A stretch of DNA of 8,409 bases from JAJVID01 sp035275345 (GTDB taxonomy: Bacteria > Acidobacteriota > Blastocatellia > RBC074): contig DATEMY010000463.1 in assembly GCA_035275345.1 (NCBI GenBank), positions 1 through 8,409 on the forward strand, given 5' to 3'. The position numbers and the translations under genes are program-made. This document shows positions 1 to 6,751 of the stretch, piece after piece. Under the pieces are notes generated by a model. It was not told the origin of the DNA and searched no databases. It saw only the letters and a program-made list of their open reading frames with translations. The number at the start of each line of letters is the position of its first letter. Within the stretch, counting starts at the first letter, position 1.

Positions 1-2710
1 GGTCACCCTGAGCTTGCCGGAGCGCGAGCGCTTGCTGGTAGTAAGCGATCGCTTGCTCGTATTGGCTCAATTCGCCGTGCAACCGGCCGAGGTTGTAGAG
101 CGTCTGGATTTCGCCTTCCCGGTCACCCGCCGAGCGTCTGATCGGGAGCGCCTGCTGATAGTAGTCAAGCGCCTGGCGGAGCTCGCCGGAGGAGTGGAAC
201 GTCCAACCGATGTTGTTGAGCGTTCTTCCCTCTCCCTTACGATCCTTCAGTGTGCGCCAGAGCTTGAGGGACTGCTGGTAATAATCTAGCGCCTGTCCTC
301 TCTCGCCCAACGAGAAATGCGCCATGCCGAGGTGATGGAAAGTCTCGGCTTCCCATCGCGCGTTACCGGTGTTGCTCCAGCGCCGCAACTCCGCCTGAAG
401 CCGCGCAATCTCCTGTCGCAAAGATTCATTCCTGGCTGATGCGCGTGATGTCTCTTCCGGCGCGTCATCGCCGGCGGGAACGTTACCCGGGGACAGACCG
501 ATCTCGTTTATGGGAATAGCCAGCTCCCGACTGTCAGGCTTGTTTTCCGGCTTGTTTTCCGACGGGGACTTGCCTCCCCCGATTTCTATCGGCGACGCAA
601 GATGTATCGTTCTCGGAGGCAGGCACAAACGGTCATTACAGGTTTGGAAATAAGCTTGAATCCGAAGTTGCTGACGGCCTTCCGAAGCGTCGCCGGCGAT
701 CCGGACCGGCGCGGAAAAGGTCGCCGACGTTTCGTAGAATGCGGTTTCGATACCAAAGTTCTCGTCGAAGGCCGTCCGTGGCGGTGGAGATTCCACCTCT
801 CCCGCAAGCTTGAACATCTGTTCAGCGGGTAGGGAGAGGCGCGTCGGCCGGGGGCCGCCAGCCGCTTGCTCGGGCGCATAGAGATGCCAACCCGCAGCGA
901 TCTGGGCTGTAATTTGTACGGTGAATGTATCACCCGCTTTGAGCGTTCGGTTGGGCGCCTCGGCTCTCAGCTTCCAGGTGATCGGATTTTCGCTCTTTGG
1001 CTCGACGGAGGCGGACGTAGTGGGTCTGACCGCCAACTCGCTCTGCGGCGCTTTCAATTGCATCGCGCCGGGTTTCACGGCCGAGTGACTCGCTTGCAGG
1101 ATATGCAGGCTGGCTTCGTCCTGCACAAAGGCCACGACCGAGAGCGCGCCGGCGTCAAGCGTATGTTTCTTCTCGGCGAACTTGAAGCCGGAGTTTCTCT
1201 GCTCGTACTCCTCCAATTGCGCTTTCAGGTCACTGGTCAGTCGCGCCAGATCGAAAGCGTGCTCGAAGGTCATGGGCTGCGTGGCGCGCAGGCGGAAGCC
1301 ACTCGCGCCCGGCCCTGCCAAATCGCGCACAACCATTGGATGAAAGCGCACGCCGTTCTCGCCGTTGTAACGCAGTATGTTCTCCACCAGCGCCAGGTGC
1401 AGCATGAGACTCGATGATTGGCCCTCGACTTTCCCGACCGTTGCTCTGACCTTGACAATTCCGCCGTCGAGCGCGGTTTCGAGTTTGATCTCGGCCTGGC
1501 TCGGAGTCTCCAACTGTCTCTCGATCCTCGGGTTGAAGCGGTCGTAAATCTCCGAGGTCTGTTCACGCGAGCCGCCCCCGCCCCCGGCCTGCCCGTCAAT
1601 CCTGTAAGTCGGCACTCCCCGCACCGCGTAAAAGGCCGCGCGGGCTTGAGTCGCGGCGTTGGTCATCGGGTCGGGCCGGGGAATATGCAGGTGATACATC
1701 AACACTGCTACGTCCCGGCGCTGGTAGCGTTCCAACGCCGCATCGAAGGCGAGGTCGGCGCCGACGCAGGGCGGACACCCTGCGCCGGTGAAGACCTCAG
1801 CCAGCACAACGCGATCCGTGCGCGACGAGCGGGGCTTATAGGGTTTGACGTGAAGCGGGTTTGGAAAAGCCCGGCGGTATTGTTCGTCGAGCCAATCCTC
1901 AAGCCCGTCGGGCGAATCCTGATGCGTCTTCCGGTAAAGCTCTTCGAGCAGTGGGCGCGCGGCGGACGTCATTCGCCCGGAGAGCGCAACCTCAGCCATG
2001 ATTTCGAGCGCCTTCGCCTTGTCGCCGGCATTCGCCTTCACCGTCGCCAGACCAATCATCGCGGTTACGAGCGACGGGCTGGCCTTGAGGGCCTCCTTGA
2101 ATGTCCTCTCGGCTTCGGCGTCCCGGCCTTTTTTTAGGTAGACCTGTCCCAGTGTGGCAAGGTAGGTAGCCCGAGTGGAGTTGAATGCCCTAAGCAGAAT
2201 ACTGTCTGGTGGGGGCGTTCGGCCACGGCTGCGGTATGTTTCCCGCTGGAGTTCGAAGAATTTGCTTTCATTGAAAGTCGAGATCGCCTTGGCGCCGAAA
2301 ACTTCGGCCTCGTCGAGCAGAATCCCGGCCACGACAAACCTGGCGGCGATTGTATGGCAGGCCTGGCTCCTGCCGTTCTCCGGCGCATTGTCAATGATTC
2401 GGTTGGCCTGGGCCAGGATCCTCTCTTTCTGAGCCTCCCCGCCTTTTATCAGCAGGTCGAGGATGAGATTGGGGACCGAAGCGGCGTAGCGGCTCTGTGG
2501 AAAATCATTCAGAAACTGCTCCAACGCATCGATCCGCTGCTGGGGATTCTCAAGGCGCATCGCCGCCCGGTAGGCTTTAACGTCCGGCGGTACTTCGGTC
2601 TGAGCGGAAGATGGGGACTGGGCGAAAACCGAATAGGATGCAGGCGCCGCCAAGGCGAAGATCAACGCTCCACAGGGAAGGAGTAAGCGGATGATACCTC
2701 GGTTTAGCAT
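1..2710 (-). CDS. Exported TPR / thioredoxin-fold (CPPC) / DsbD-N-like / TPR fusion protein, partial (C-terminus beyond window)
   Basis: The minus frame stays open for 903 codons from ATG 2710-2708 to the left edge, so the C-terminus is missing. The start follows GGAGG six bases upstream. Residues 1-30 look like a Sec signal peptide (hydrophobic core, V-F-A before Q31). Residues about 180-250 contain TPR-like helices. Residues about 300-400 form a thioredoxin-fold domain, with Cys312-Pro-Pro-Cys315 and a Val-Pro-Thr turn whose Pro367 fits the cis-proline. Its flanking sequence recalls Omp28-type proteins. A glycine linker follows. Residues about 577-705 resemble the DsbD N-terminal domain: GWHLY at 607-611 and CNDRLCLPP with Cys691 and Cys696. 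A short charged helix precedes three 40-residue TPRs (787-903) of the YYQQAL type. Inferred role: periplasmic thiol-disulfide exchange on a protein-binding scaffold. No DsbD membrane domain lies in the visible part. Domain calls are by eye; the missing end could add a further domain. Confidence 0.85.
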   Translation of the reverse strand, partial: MLNRGIIRLLLPCGALIFALAAPASYSVFAQSPSSAQTEVPPDVKAYRAAMRLENPQQRIDALEQFLNDFPQSRYAASVPNLILDLLIKGGEAQKERILAQANRIIDNAPENGRSQACHTIAARFVVAGILLDEAEVFGAKAISTFNESKFFELQRETYRSRGRTPPPDSILLRAFNSTRATYLATLGQVYLKKGRDAEAERTFKEALKASPSLVTAMIGLATVKANAGDKAKALEIMAEVALSGRMTSAARPLLEELYRKTHQDSPDGLEDWLDEQYRRAFPNPLHVKPYKPRSSRTDRVVLAEVFTGAGCPPCVGADLAFDAALERYQRRDVAVLMYHLHIPRPDPMTNAATQARAAFYAVRGVPTYRIDGQAGGGGGSREQTSEIYDRFNPRIERQLETPSQAEIKLETALDGGIVKVRATVGKVEGQSSSLMLHLALVENILRYNGENGVRFHPMVVRDLAGPGASGFRLRATQPMTFEHAFDLARLTSDLKAQLEEYEQRNSGFKFAEKKHTLDAGALSVVAFVQDEASLHILQASHSAVKPGAMQLKAPQSELAVRPTTSASVEPKSENPITWKLRAEAPNRTLKAGDTFTVQITAQIAAGWHLYAPEQAAGGPRPTRLSLPAEQMFKLAGEVESPPPRTAFDENFGIETAFYETSATFSAPVRIAGDASEGRQQLRIQAYFQTCNDRLCLPPRTIHLASPIEIGGGKSPSENKPENKPDSRELAIPINEIGLSPGNVPAGDDAPEETSRASARNESLRQEIARLQAELRRWSNTGNARWEAETFHHLGMAHFSLGERGQALDYYQQSLKLWRTLKDRKGEGRTLNNIGWTFHSSGELRQALDYYQQALPIRRSAGDREGEIQTLYNLGRLHGELSQYEQAIAYYQQALALRQAQGD

Positions 2711-2733
2711 TATTTACCTCCATATTGACTTCC

Positions 2734-2797
2734 ATTTCCTGCGCTTCTGAACGAGTTCGACATTAATTTCTTGCGCCGCTAAACGAGCGCCAAATTA
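2734..2797. repeat. Imperfect 32-bp tandem duplication upstream of the TPR-redox gene
   Basis: Two adjacent 32-bp units, 2734-2765 and 2766-2797, match at 24 of 32 positions with no gap. Both start ATTTC and end ATTA, and both contain AACGAG in the middle. They lie 24 bases upstream of the ATG at 2710, inside the leader or promoter of the minus-strand gene. A GATAAT hexamer on the minus strand (2799-2794) overlaps the far edge and could be a -10 box, though no good -35 accompanies it. The pair could be a duplicated operator or a decayed duplication. The 290-bp region 2711-3000 contains no credible gene. Confidence 0.55.
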
Positions 2798-2911
2798 TCA
2801 CGCTTTTTCCACTGTCGAGGAATCACAAAATTATGCTTGAGCGGCTGGATACGATCTTTCGGCAAACGCTCGAAAATCCGATGTTTTCTATAAATCCTGA
2901 GGCAAGCGTTC

Positions 2912-2917
2912 TATAAT
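2912..2917 (+). promoter_or_regulatory. Candidate -10 element for the EXPERA-SDR transcript
   Basis: A perfect TATAAT lies 84 bases upstream of the ATG at 3001, in the AT-richer part of the divergent intergenic region. No recognisable TTGACA-like hexamer sits 16-18 bases upstream, so the promoter would be weak or activator-dependent. The 17 bases ending in this hexamer (2901-2917) match 2861-2877 at 13 of 17 positions, which may mean a duplicated promoter or binding site. The call rests on the hexamer and its position only. Confidence 0.35.
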
Positions 2918-3000
2918 GCGCGCGCATTTGTTCCGCAACCTGGAACCAGTCCCCACGCAGTCATAATCGGAGCGACTACCATTTATCGAGGCTCGTAGCC

Positions 3001-3558
3001 ATGGTCGAATCGGCAAAGATGGTCAAAGCGGCAAACGACATGATACCGCTATCAAAACGGCCCGGCGACATCGTCATCCTGGTCTTCTTCTGGATCAACC
3101 TGATCTTTATCACCTACATGGTCGACGTGGAGCAATTGATCATCGCCGACCCGAATAACTTCCAATATCCGCTCTGGCCGCCCGCGTGGATGATTGATTT
3201 AACGCACTGGTGGGGACGCAACTTCGACCCGGTACTGATCGCCCGCCCCGTCTGGTGGAGGATGACCATCTGGATTGATTCTCTCTTCTTCGGGCCATTC
3301 TATATCGTCGCTATTTACGCATACACGAAAGGCAAGGAATGGATTCGCATTCCCAGCATTATCTGGGCGTCGGTGATGCTGACGAATGTGACCATCATCC
3401 TGGGTGAAGAGGCCTTCGGCCCGCACCGCTCGCCGCGTCTGGGGATGGTTTTGCTGGCTAACGCTTCGTGGGTACTCTTCCCCGTTTACGTCATCTATCG
3501 AATGTGGCGGAATCCGAATCCTTTCAGCAGCAGCCTGGAGAGTGATGACAAATCATAA
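3001..3558 (+). CDS. EXPERA-domain (TMEM97/sigma-2 receptor-like) four-helix membrane protein
   Basis: A 185-residue protein with four hydrophobic segments, at about 24-41, 88-108, 117-135 and 147-167, and short polar ends. It resembles the eukaryotic TMEM97 family (EXPERA domain, related to EBP sterol isomerase). The clearest block is FDPVL, then P-x-W-W, an acidic residue inside helix 2, Y-A-Y-x-KG, then W-I-R-I-P-S-I-I. Human TMEM97 has DPLL, PPAWF, a glutamate, YAFLKG and WIRTPAII in the same order. The ligand-contacting TMEM97 acids Asp29 and Asp56 appear to correspond to Asp42 and Asp76, and Glu73 to Asp93. The start has GAGG nine bases upstream. The 3' end overlaps the SDR gene by 14 bases, implying coupled translation and a related substrate. 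The reaction, if any, is unknown; sterol or other lipid binding is the family-based guess. Confidence 0.8.
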   Translation: MVESAKMVKAANDMIPLSKRPGDIVILVFFWINLIFITYMVDVEQLIIADPNNFQYPLWPPAWMIDLTHWWGRNFDPVLIARPVWWRMTIWIDSLFFGPFYIVAIYAYTKGKEWIRIPSIIWASVMLTNVTIILGEEAFGPHRSPRLGMVLLANASWVLFPVYVIYRMWRNPNPFSSSLESDDKS

Positions 3559-4360
3559 CGATTTTCGCTTGAAGTATGGCCCGTGGGCCGTCGTCGCGGG
3601 CGCTTCCGAGGGAATCGGCGCGGCGTTCGCGGAGCAATTGGCCGCGCGCCGATTGAACCTGGTTCTGGTTGCGCGACGTGGCGAGATGTTGGCGGAACTA
3701 GGCGCCAGGCTGACGGCCGATTACCGAATGCAGACAAGATGTCTTGCGATAGATTTGGCCGAAGCCGGCGGCCCGGCGTCGGTCGCCGAACAGACCTCCG
3801 ATCTGGAGATCGGGCTGCTGATTTTCAACGCCGCATTCAGCGTCGTCGGGCCTTTCTTCGAGCAACCGCTCGAAGAGCATTACCGCGAAGTCGATCTCAA
3901 CTGTCGCGCCCCGATGGCGATGGCCTATCTATTCGGCAAACGAATGCTGGCGCATCGGCGCGGCGGCGTTCTGCTGATGTCTTCGCTGAGCGCGTTTCAG
4001 GGAACTCCGCTCGTCAGCAATTACGCGGCGACGAAGGCTTACAACCTGCTGCTCGCCGAAGGGCTCTGGGATGAGTTGCGCGCGCAGGGAATTGACGTGT
4101 TGGCCTGTTGCGCGGGAGCCACCGAGACGCCCGCCTTTCTCGCCACAAAACCAAGGAGCCCGCGTTTCATCTCGGTTCCGGTGATGGAGCCGGATGCTGT
4201 GGCGCGCGAAGCTTTGGCCGCCCTGGGGCGCAAGCCGAGTCTGATCACCGGATGGCAAAATCGCTTGTCATCTCTTCTGATGCGGAGGGCCATGCCGCGC
4301 CGCATCGCGATCAGGCTGATGGGACAGACAATGCGCGCGATGTATTCGCGGTCCGAATAA
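3545..4360 (+). CDS. Short-chain dehydrogenase/reductase (SDR), NADP-type, DltE/17-beta-HSD12-like
   Basis: A 271-residue classical SDR. The cofactor loop is G19-A-S-E-G-I-G25. Arg44-Arg45 after the second strand favours NADP(H). Asn95-Ala-Ala replaces the usual NNAG core. The catalytic set is complete: Asn119, Ser147 in MSSLSA, Tyr160 and Lys164 in YAATK. The C-terminal 40 residues are basic and partly hydrophobic, suggesting membrane association. The frame is open further upstream to 3404, but the SDR fold begins just after the ATG at 3545, which has GGAG four bases before it; the longer form would run deep inside the EXPERA gene. The closest family character is COG0300, which includes ketoacyl and hydroxysteroid reductases. 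The overlap with the EXPERA gene suggests oxidation or reduction of a membrane lipid. The substrate cannot be read from sequence. Confidence 0.88.
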   Translation: MTNHNDFRLKYGPWAVVAGASEGIGAAFAEQLAARRLNLVLVARRGEMLAELGARLTADYRMQTRCLAIDLAEAGGPASVAEQTSDLEIGLLIFNAAFSVVGPFFEQPLEEHYREVDLNCRAPMAMAYLFGKRMLAHRRGGVLLMSSLSAFQGTPLVSNYAATKAYNLLLAEGLWDELRAQGIDVLACCAGATETPAFLATKPRSPRFISVPVMEPDAVAREALAALGRKPSLITGWQNRLSSLLMRRAMPRRIAIRLMGQTMRAMYSRSE

Positions 4361-4408
4361 ACGTTATAAGTAGTAAATTGCTGTAGTCTGGCAGAGAGAT
4401 AGGAAAAC

Positions 4409-4520
4409 GGCGGACAGAAAAATGGCGGACAGGAAAATGACGGACAGGAAAATAAGAACAGAGTCTGGAATGTCTTTATTTTTCTGTCTACCATTTGCCT
4501 GTCCGCCTTTTCCTGCCCGC
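4409..4520. repeat. 3+3 inverted array of a 15-bp unit forming a long hairpin
   Basis: Three direct copies of a unit close to GGCGGACAGGAAAAT occupy 4409-4423, 4424-4438 and 4439-4453. After a 24-base loop (4454-4477) come three copies in inverted orientation: 4478-4492 (13 of 15 match the nearest left copy), 4493-4507 (14 of 15) and 4508-4520 (shorter by two bases). A decayed extra copy precedes the array at 4394-4408. The arms pair copy for copy into a stem of about 45 bp, and the loop has its own short AAGAACA/TGTCTTT pairing. The structure lies between the SDR stop (4360) and the adaptor gene, and its right edge touches the GAGGAG ribosome binding site (4521-4526). It could end transcription, block translation or stabilise mRNA. 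Spacers are absent, so it is not a CRISPR. Confidence 0.85.
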
Positions 4521-4531
4521 GAGGAGTCAAC

Positions 4532-5599
4532 ATGACAGCCAGTTCTTTACAACGACCGCGTAAAAGATCGCGCAGGAAATGGCTTATCGGCGCAATTATC
4601 GGCCTCGGCGCTTTGGCCACAGTGGCCGCGCTGCGATTTCGCCCTTCCGGAAGCGATTCGTCCTCGCCCGCGCCAATCACTACCGCGCCGCGCTCAATCT
4701 CCTGCCTGGGGCGCATCGAGCCTGATTTTGAAGTGATCACACTCTCAGCGCCGTCGGGTCTGACCGGACCTCCGTTGATCGCCGCGTTGAAGATCGAAGA
4801 AGGAGACGAGATCAAGGCGGGACAGTTGATCGCGACGCTGGACAACCGCGACCGGCTTCATCGCGCCTGGGAAGCCGCGACGAGCCGCATCAATGTCGCC
4901 GAACAGCGGCTCGCGCAGGTCAAGGCGGGTCCGAAGCCCGCCGATCTGGCTGCGCAACGGGCTGAGATCGCCCGGCTGCAAGCCGAACTCGACCATGCCG
5001 AACGCGAACAACGCCGCGCCGAACGCCTCTATCAACACGGCGACGCCGCCACCGCGGAGGTTGACGCGAAAAGGGCGCAACGGCAGACAAGCGAGCAAGC
5101 GCTCAAACAGGCCGAGGAGCGATTGAAAAGCCTGGCGGAGGTTAGGGAGGTTGACGTCAATTTCGCTCAAGCCGAAATCGCCGCGGCAGTCGCCGAAGCG
5201 CGCCGCGCCAAAGCGGAGTTCGATCAGGCTTACATCCACTCGCCGGTCAGCGGCCGCGTGGTCAAAATCAACGCGCGCGCAGGCGAACAAATCGGCCCCG
5301 CCGGGATAGCGGAGGTGGCGAAGACCGACCGGATGTACGCCGTAGCTGAAGTCTACGAAACCGACATCGGCCGGGTGAAGGCAGGGCAGCAAGCCACGAT
5401 CGCCTGCGACGCCTTGCCGGATAAACTCACCGGCAAAGTGGAGCGGATCGGAATGAGGGCCGTTAAAAACACCGTGCTCAACCCCAATCCGGCAAGCTTC
5501 TCCGACGCGCGCGTTGTCGAAGTAAAAGTCTTGCTGGACGAGCCGCTGAAGGTAACCGGGCTGATCAACGCGCGCGTCACTGTCAACATTGAGCCTTAG
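4532..5599 (+). CDS. HlyD-family periplasmic adaptor, DevB-like ABC exporter subunit
   Basis: A 355-residue membrane fusion protein. The order is a basic N-terminus, one membrane helix (about 17-34), a GRIEP segment (60-64) opening the lipoyl/barrel part, the first lipoyl half (about 82-105, EGDEIKAGQ), a long alanine/glutamate/arginine-rich coiled coil (about 108-232), the second lipoyl half (HSPVSGRVVKI, 236-246, then AGEQI), and a beta-barrel with MYAVAEVYETDIGRV (268-282). GRIEP, VYETDI and the end of the barrel are typical of DevB, the adaptor of the DevBCA exporter that carries glycolipid in heterocyst-forming cyanobacteria. The start has GAGGAG five bases upstream. DevC-like permease and DevA-like ATPase genes normally follow; here a WYL regulator does, 11 bases after the stop. 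The adaptor must use transporter subunits encoded elsewhere, or be a remnant. The family is sure, the cargo unknown. Confidence 0.92.
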   Translation: MTASSLQRPRKRSRRKWLIGAIIGLGALATVAALRFRPSGSDSSSPAPITTAPRSISCLGRIEPDFEVITLSAPSGLTGPPLIAALKIEEGDEIKAGQLIATLDNRDRLHRAWEAATSRINVAEQRLAQVKAGPKPADLAAQRAEIARLQAELDHAEREQRRAERLYQHGDAATAEVDAKRAQRQTSEQALKQAEERLKSLAEVREVDVNFAQAEIAAAVAEARRAKAEFDQAYIHSPVSGRVVKINARAGEQIGPAGIAEVAKTDRMYAVAEVYETDIGRVKAGQQATIACDALPDKLTGKVERIGMRAVKNTVLNPNPASFSDARVVEVKVLLDEPLKVTGLINARVTVNIEP

Positions 5600-5610
5600 C
5601 GAGGACCCGT

Positions 5611-6615
5611 ATGCGAGCTGACCGGTTGCTTTCAATTTTGTTGCTGCTGCAAACCTATCGGCGAATGACCGCGCATGATCTGGCCGAGCGGCTGGAAGTC
5701 TCCGAACGGACGATCCATCGTGATATGGAAGCGCTGGGCGTGGCTGGGGTTCCGGTGGTCGCCGAACGAGGCGCCAGCGGCGGATGGTCGCTGCTGGGCG
5801 AGTATCGAACCAATCTGACCGGCCTGAACGAAGCCGAGATTCAGGCTCTCTTTCTGGCGCGCTCGCCCCGGCTGCTCGACGATCTCGGATTGGGCAAAGC
5901 CGCCGAAGCCGCATTCATCAAGCTCTTCGCCGCGGTTCCGCCCGCGACGCGTCACGACGCCGAATCGGCGAGCCAACGAATCTATGTCGACGTCACCGGC
6001 TGGAATCGGAGTGAAGAATCCGTTCCGCTCCTTCCATTGTTGCAGGAGGCCGTCTGGCAAGAACGCAAATTGAGATTCAAATATCAGCGCGGCGATGACT
6101 GCGACGTAGAGCGTGAGGTTGATCCGTTGGGATTGGTGGCCAAGGGCAGCGTCTGGTATCTGGTCGCGGCGATTGACGGCGACATTCGCAACTACCGGGT
6201 CTCACGCGTGCTTGAGGCCGAAATGACCGGCCAATCGTTCACTCGCCCTGAAGCATTCGATCTCGTTACGCACTGGCATCGATCCGCGGTCGAATTCAAA
6301 TCCAGGTTTCCGCGCTATGAGGTGACGTCCCGCGTCCATCCTGAAGCAGTCAATCGTCTGTACATTATCGGCAGGTTTTCTCGCGTTGAACGGGTTGACC
6401 CGCCGGATGAAGAAGGATGGAGGCAGGTTTCGATCTGTTTTCAGTTTGAAGACGACGCCTGCGAGTGTCTGCTGGGGTTCGGGGATTTGATTGAGGTTCT
6501 GGAGCCTTTGGAATTGCGGATAAAACTCCTCGATCGCGCGCAGCGAGTAATTGAATTCTATTCCCGGAGATTGACCCACAATGCGACGAAACCGGCGGGC
6601 AATCCTACTTCCTGA
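5611..6615 (+). CDS. YafY-type transcriptional regulator (HTH + WYL domain)
   Basis: A 334-residue regulator. The N-terminal winged helix-turn-helix (about 1-60) has LAERLEVSERTIHRDMEAL at 24-42, the recognition-helix pattern of this family, followed by a GASGGW wing. A linker (about 70-135) leads to the WYL domain: the signature Trp182-Tyr183-Leu184 and the YRVSR strand at 195-199. The C-terminal part (about 235-320) fits the WCX extension. WYL domains sense ligands, in some systems nucleic acids or nucleotides, and switch DNA binding. The start has GAGGA five bases upstream and lies 11 bases after the adaptor stop, so the two are almost certainly co-transcribed. Likely targets are its own operon and perhaps the hairpin-bearing gap upstream. 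The ligand is unknown. The last 15 residues are poorly conserved in character. Confidence 0.92.
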   Translation: MRADRLLSILLLLQTYRRMTAHDLAERLEVSERTIHRDMEALGVAGVPVVAERGASGGWSLLGEYRTNLTGLNEAEIQALFLARSPRLLDDLGLGKAAEAAFIKLFAAVPPATRHDAESASQRIYVDVTGWNRSEESVPLLPLLQEAVWQERKLRFKYQRGDDCDVEREVDPLGLVAKGSVWYLVAAIDGDIRNYRVSRVLEAEMTGQSFTRPEAFDLVTHWHRSAVEFKSRFPRYEVTSRVHPEAVNRLYIIGRFSRVERVDPPDEEGWRQVSICFQFEDDACECLLGFGDLIEVLEPLELRIKLLDRAQRVIEFYSRRLTHNATKPAGNPTS

Positions 6616-6650
6616 ACCTGCCCTCTTTAACTCATAAGAACGCGGCTACT

Positions 6651-6746
6651 CCTGGGAGCGCACGCGGCTCGCGTGCGGCAGTTCCGCAGGAGCGCACACA
6701 CCGCGCCTACGGCGCTACCCGCGCGCGAGCTGCGCGCGCTCCCAGG
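6651..6746. repeat. REP-like palindromic GC-rich element between convergent genes
   Basis: A 96-bp element bounded by a perfect 11-bp inverted repeat: CCTGGGAGCGC at 6651-6661 and its complement at 6736-6746. Inside, CGCACGCG (6659-6666) and its complement (6670-6677) form an 8-bp hairpin with a 3-base loop. A second GGAGCGCAC copy follows at 6689-6697, and an alternating GCGCGC segment flanks AGCT near the right end. It fills most of the 136 bp between the WYL regulator and the oppositely oriented transporter gene. It resembles intergenic palindromes that occur in many copies in some genomes, and it could act as a two-way terminator. No target-site duplication is visible at its edges, and there is no T tract. 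Copy number cannot be judged from one window. Confidence 0.75.
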
Positions 6747-6751
6747 TTATA

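Noticed and set aside
866..2137. Two consecutive plus-strand open frames of 183 and 239 codons
   Set aside because: Both are antisense to the 903-codon redox-TPR frame, which has recognisable domains, a signal peptide and a strong ribosome binding site.
3404..3544. A longer start for the SDR at 3404
   Set aside because: The extra 47 residues fall entirely within the EXPERA gene and have no SDR character; the ATG at 3545 has a ribosome binding site and begins just before the cofactor strand.
4394..4520. CRISPR-like array
   Set aside because: The units are only 15 bp, contiguous without spacers, and half are inverted.
4039..4845. A 268-codon minus-strand open frame with repeated Ser-Cys-Pro-Pro-Phe segments
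   Set aside because: It is antisense to the SDR and adaptor genes. The apparent peptide repeat is only the 15-bp DNA unit read in frame, as five codons per unit.
4745..5914. A 389-codon minus-strand open frame
   Set aside because: It lies opposite the well-supported adaptor and WYL genes, is rich in Arg and Gly, and has no recognisable domain; it is a shadow of GC-rich codon use.
6651..6746. Insertion sequence remnant
   Set aside because: There is no coding remnant and no duplicated target site at the edges; a palindromic intergenic repeat fits better.
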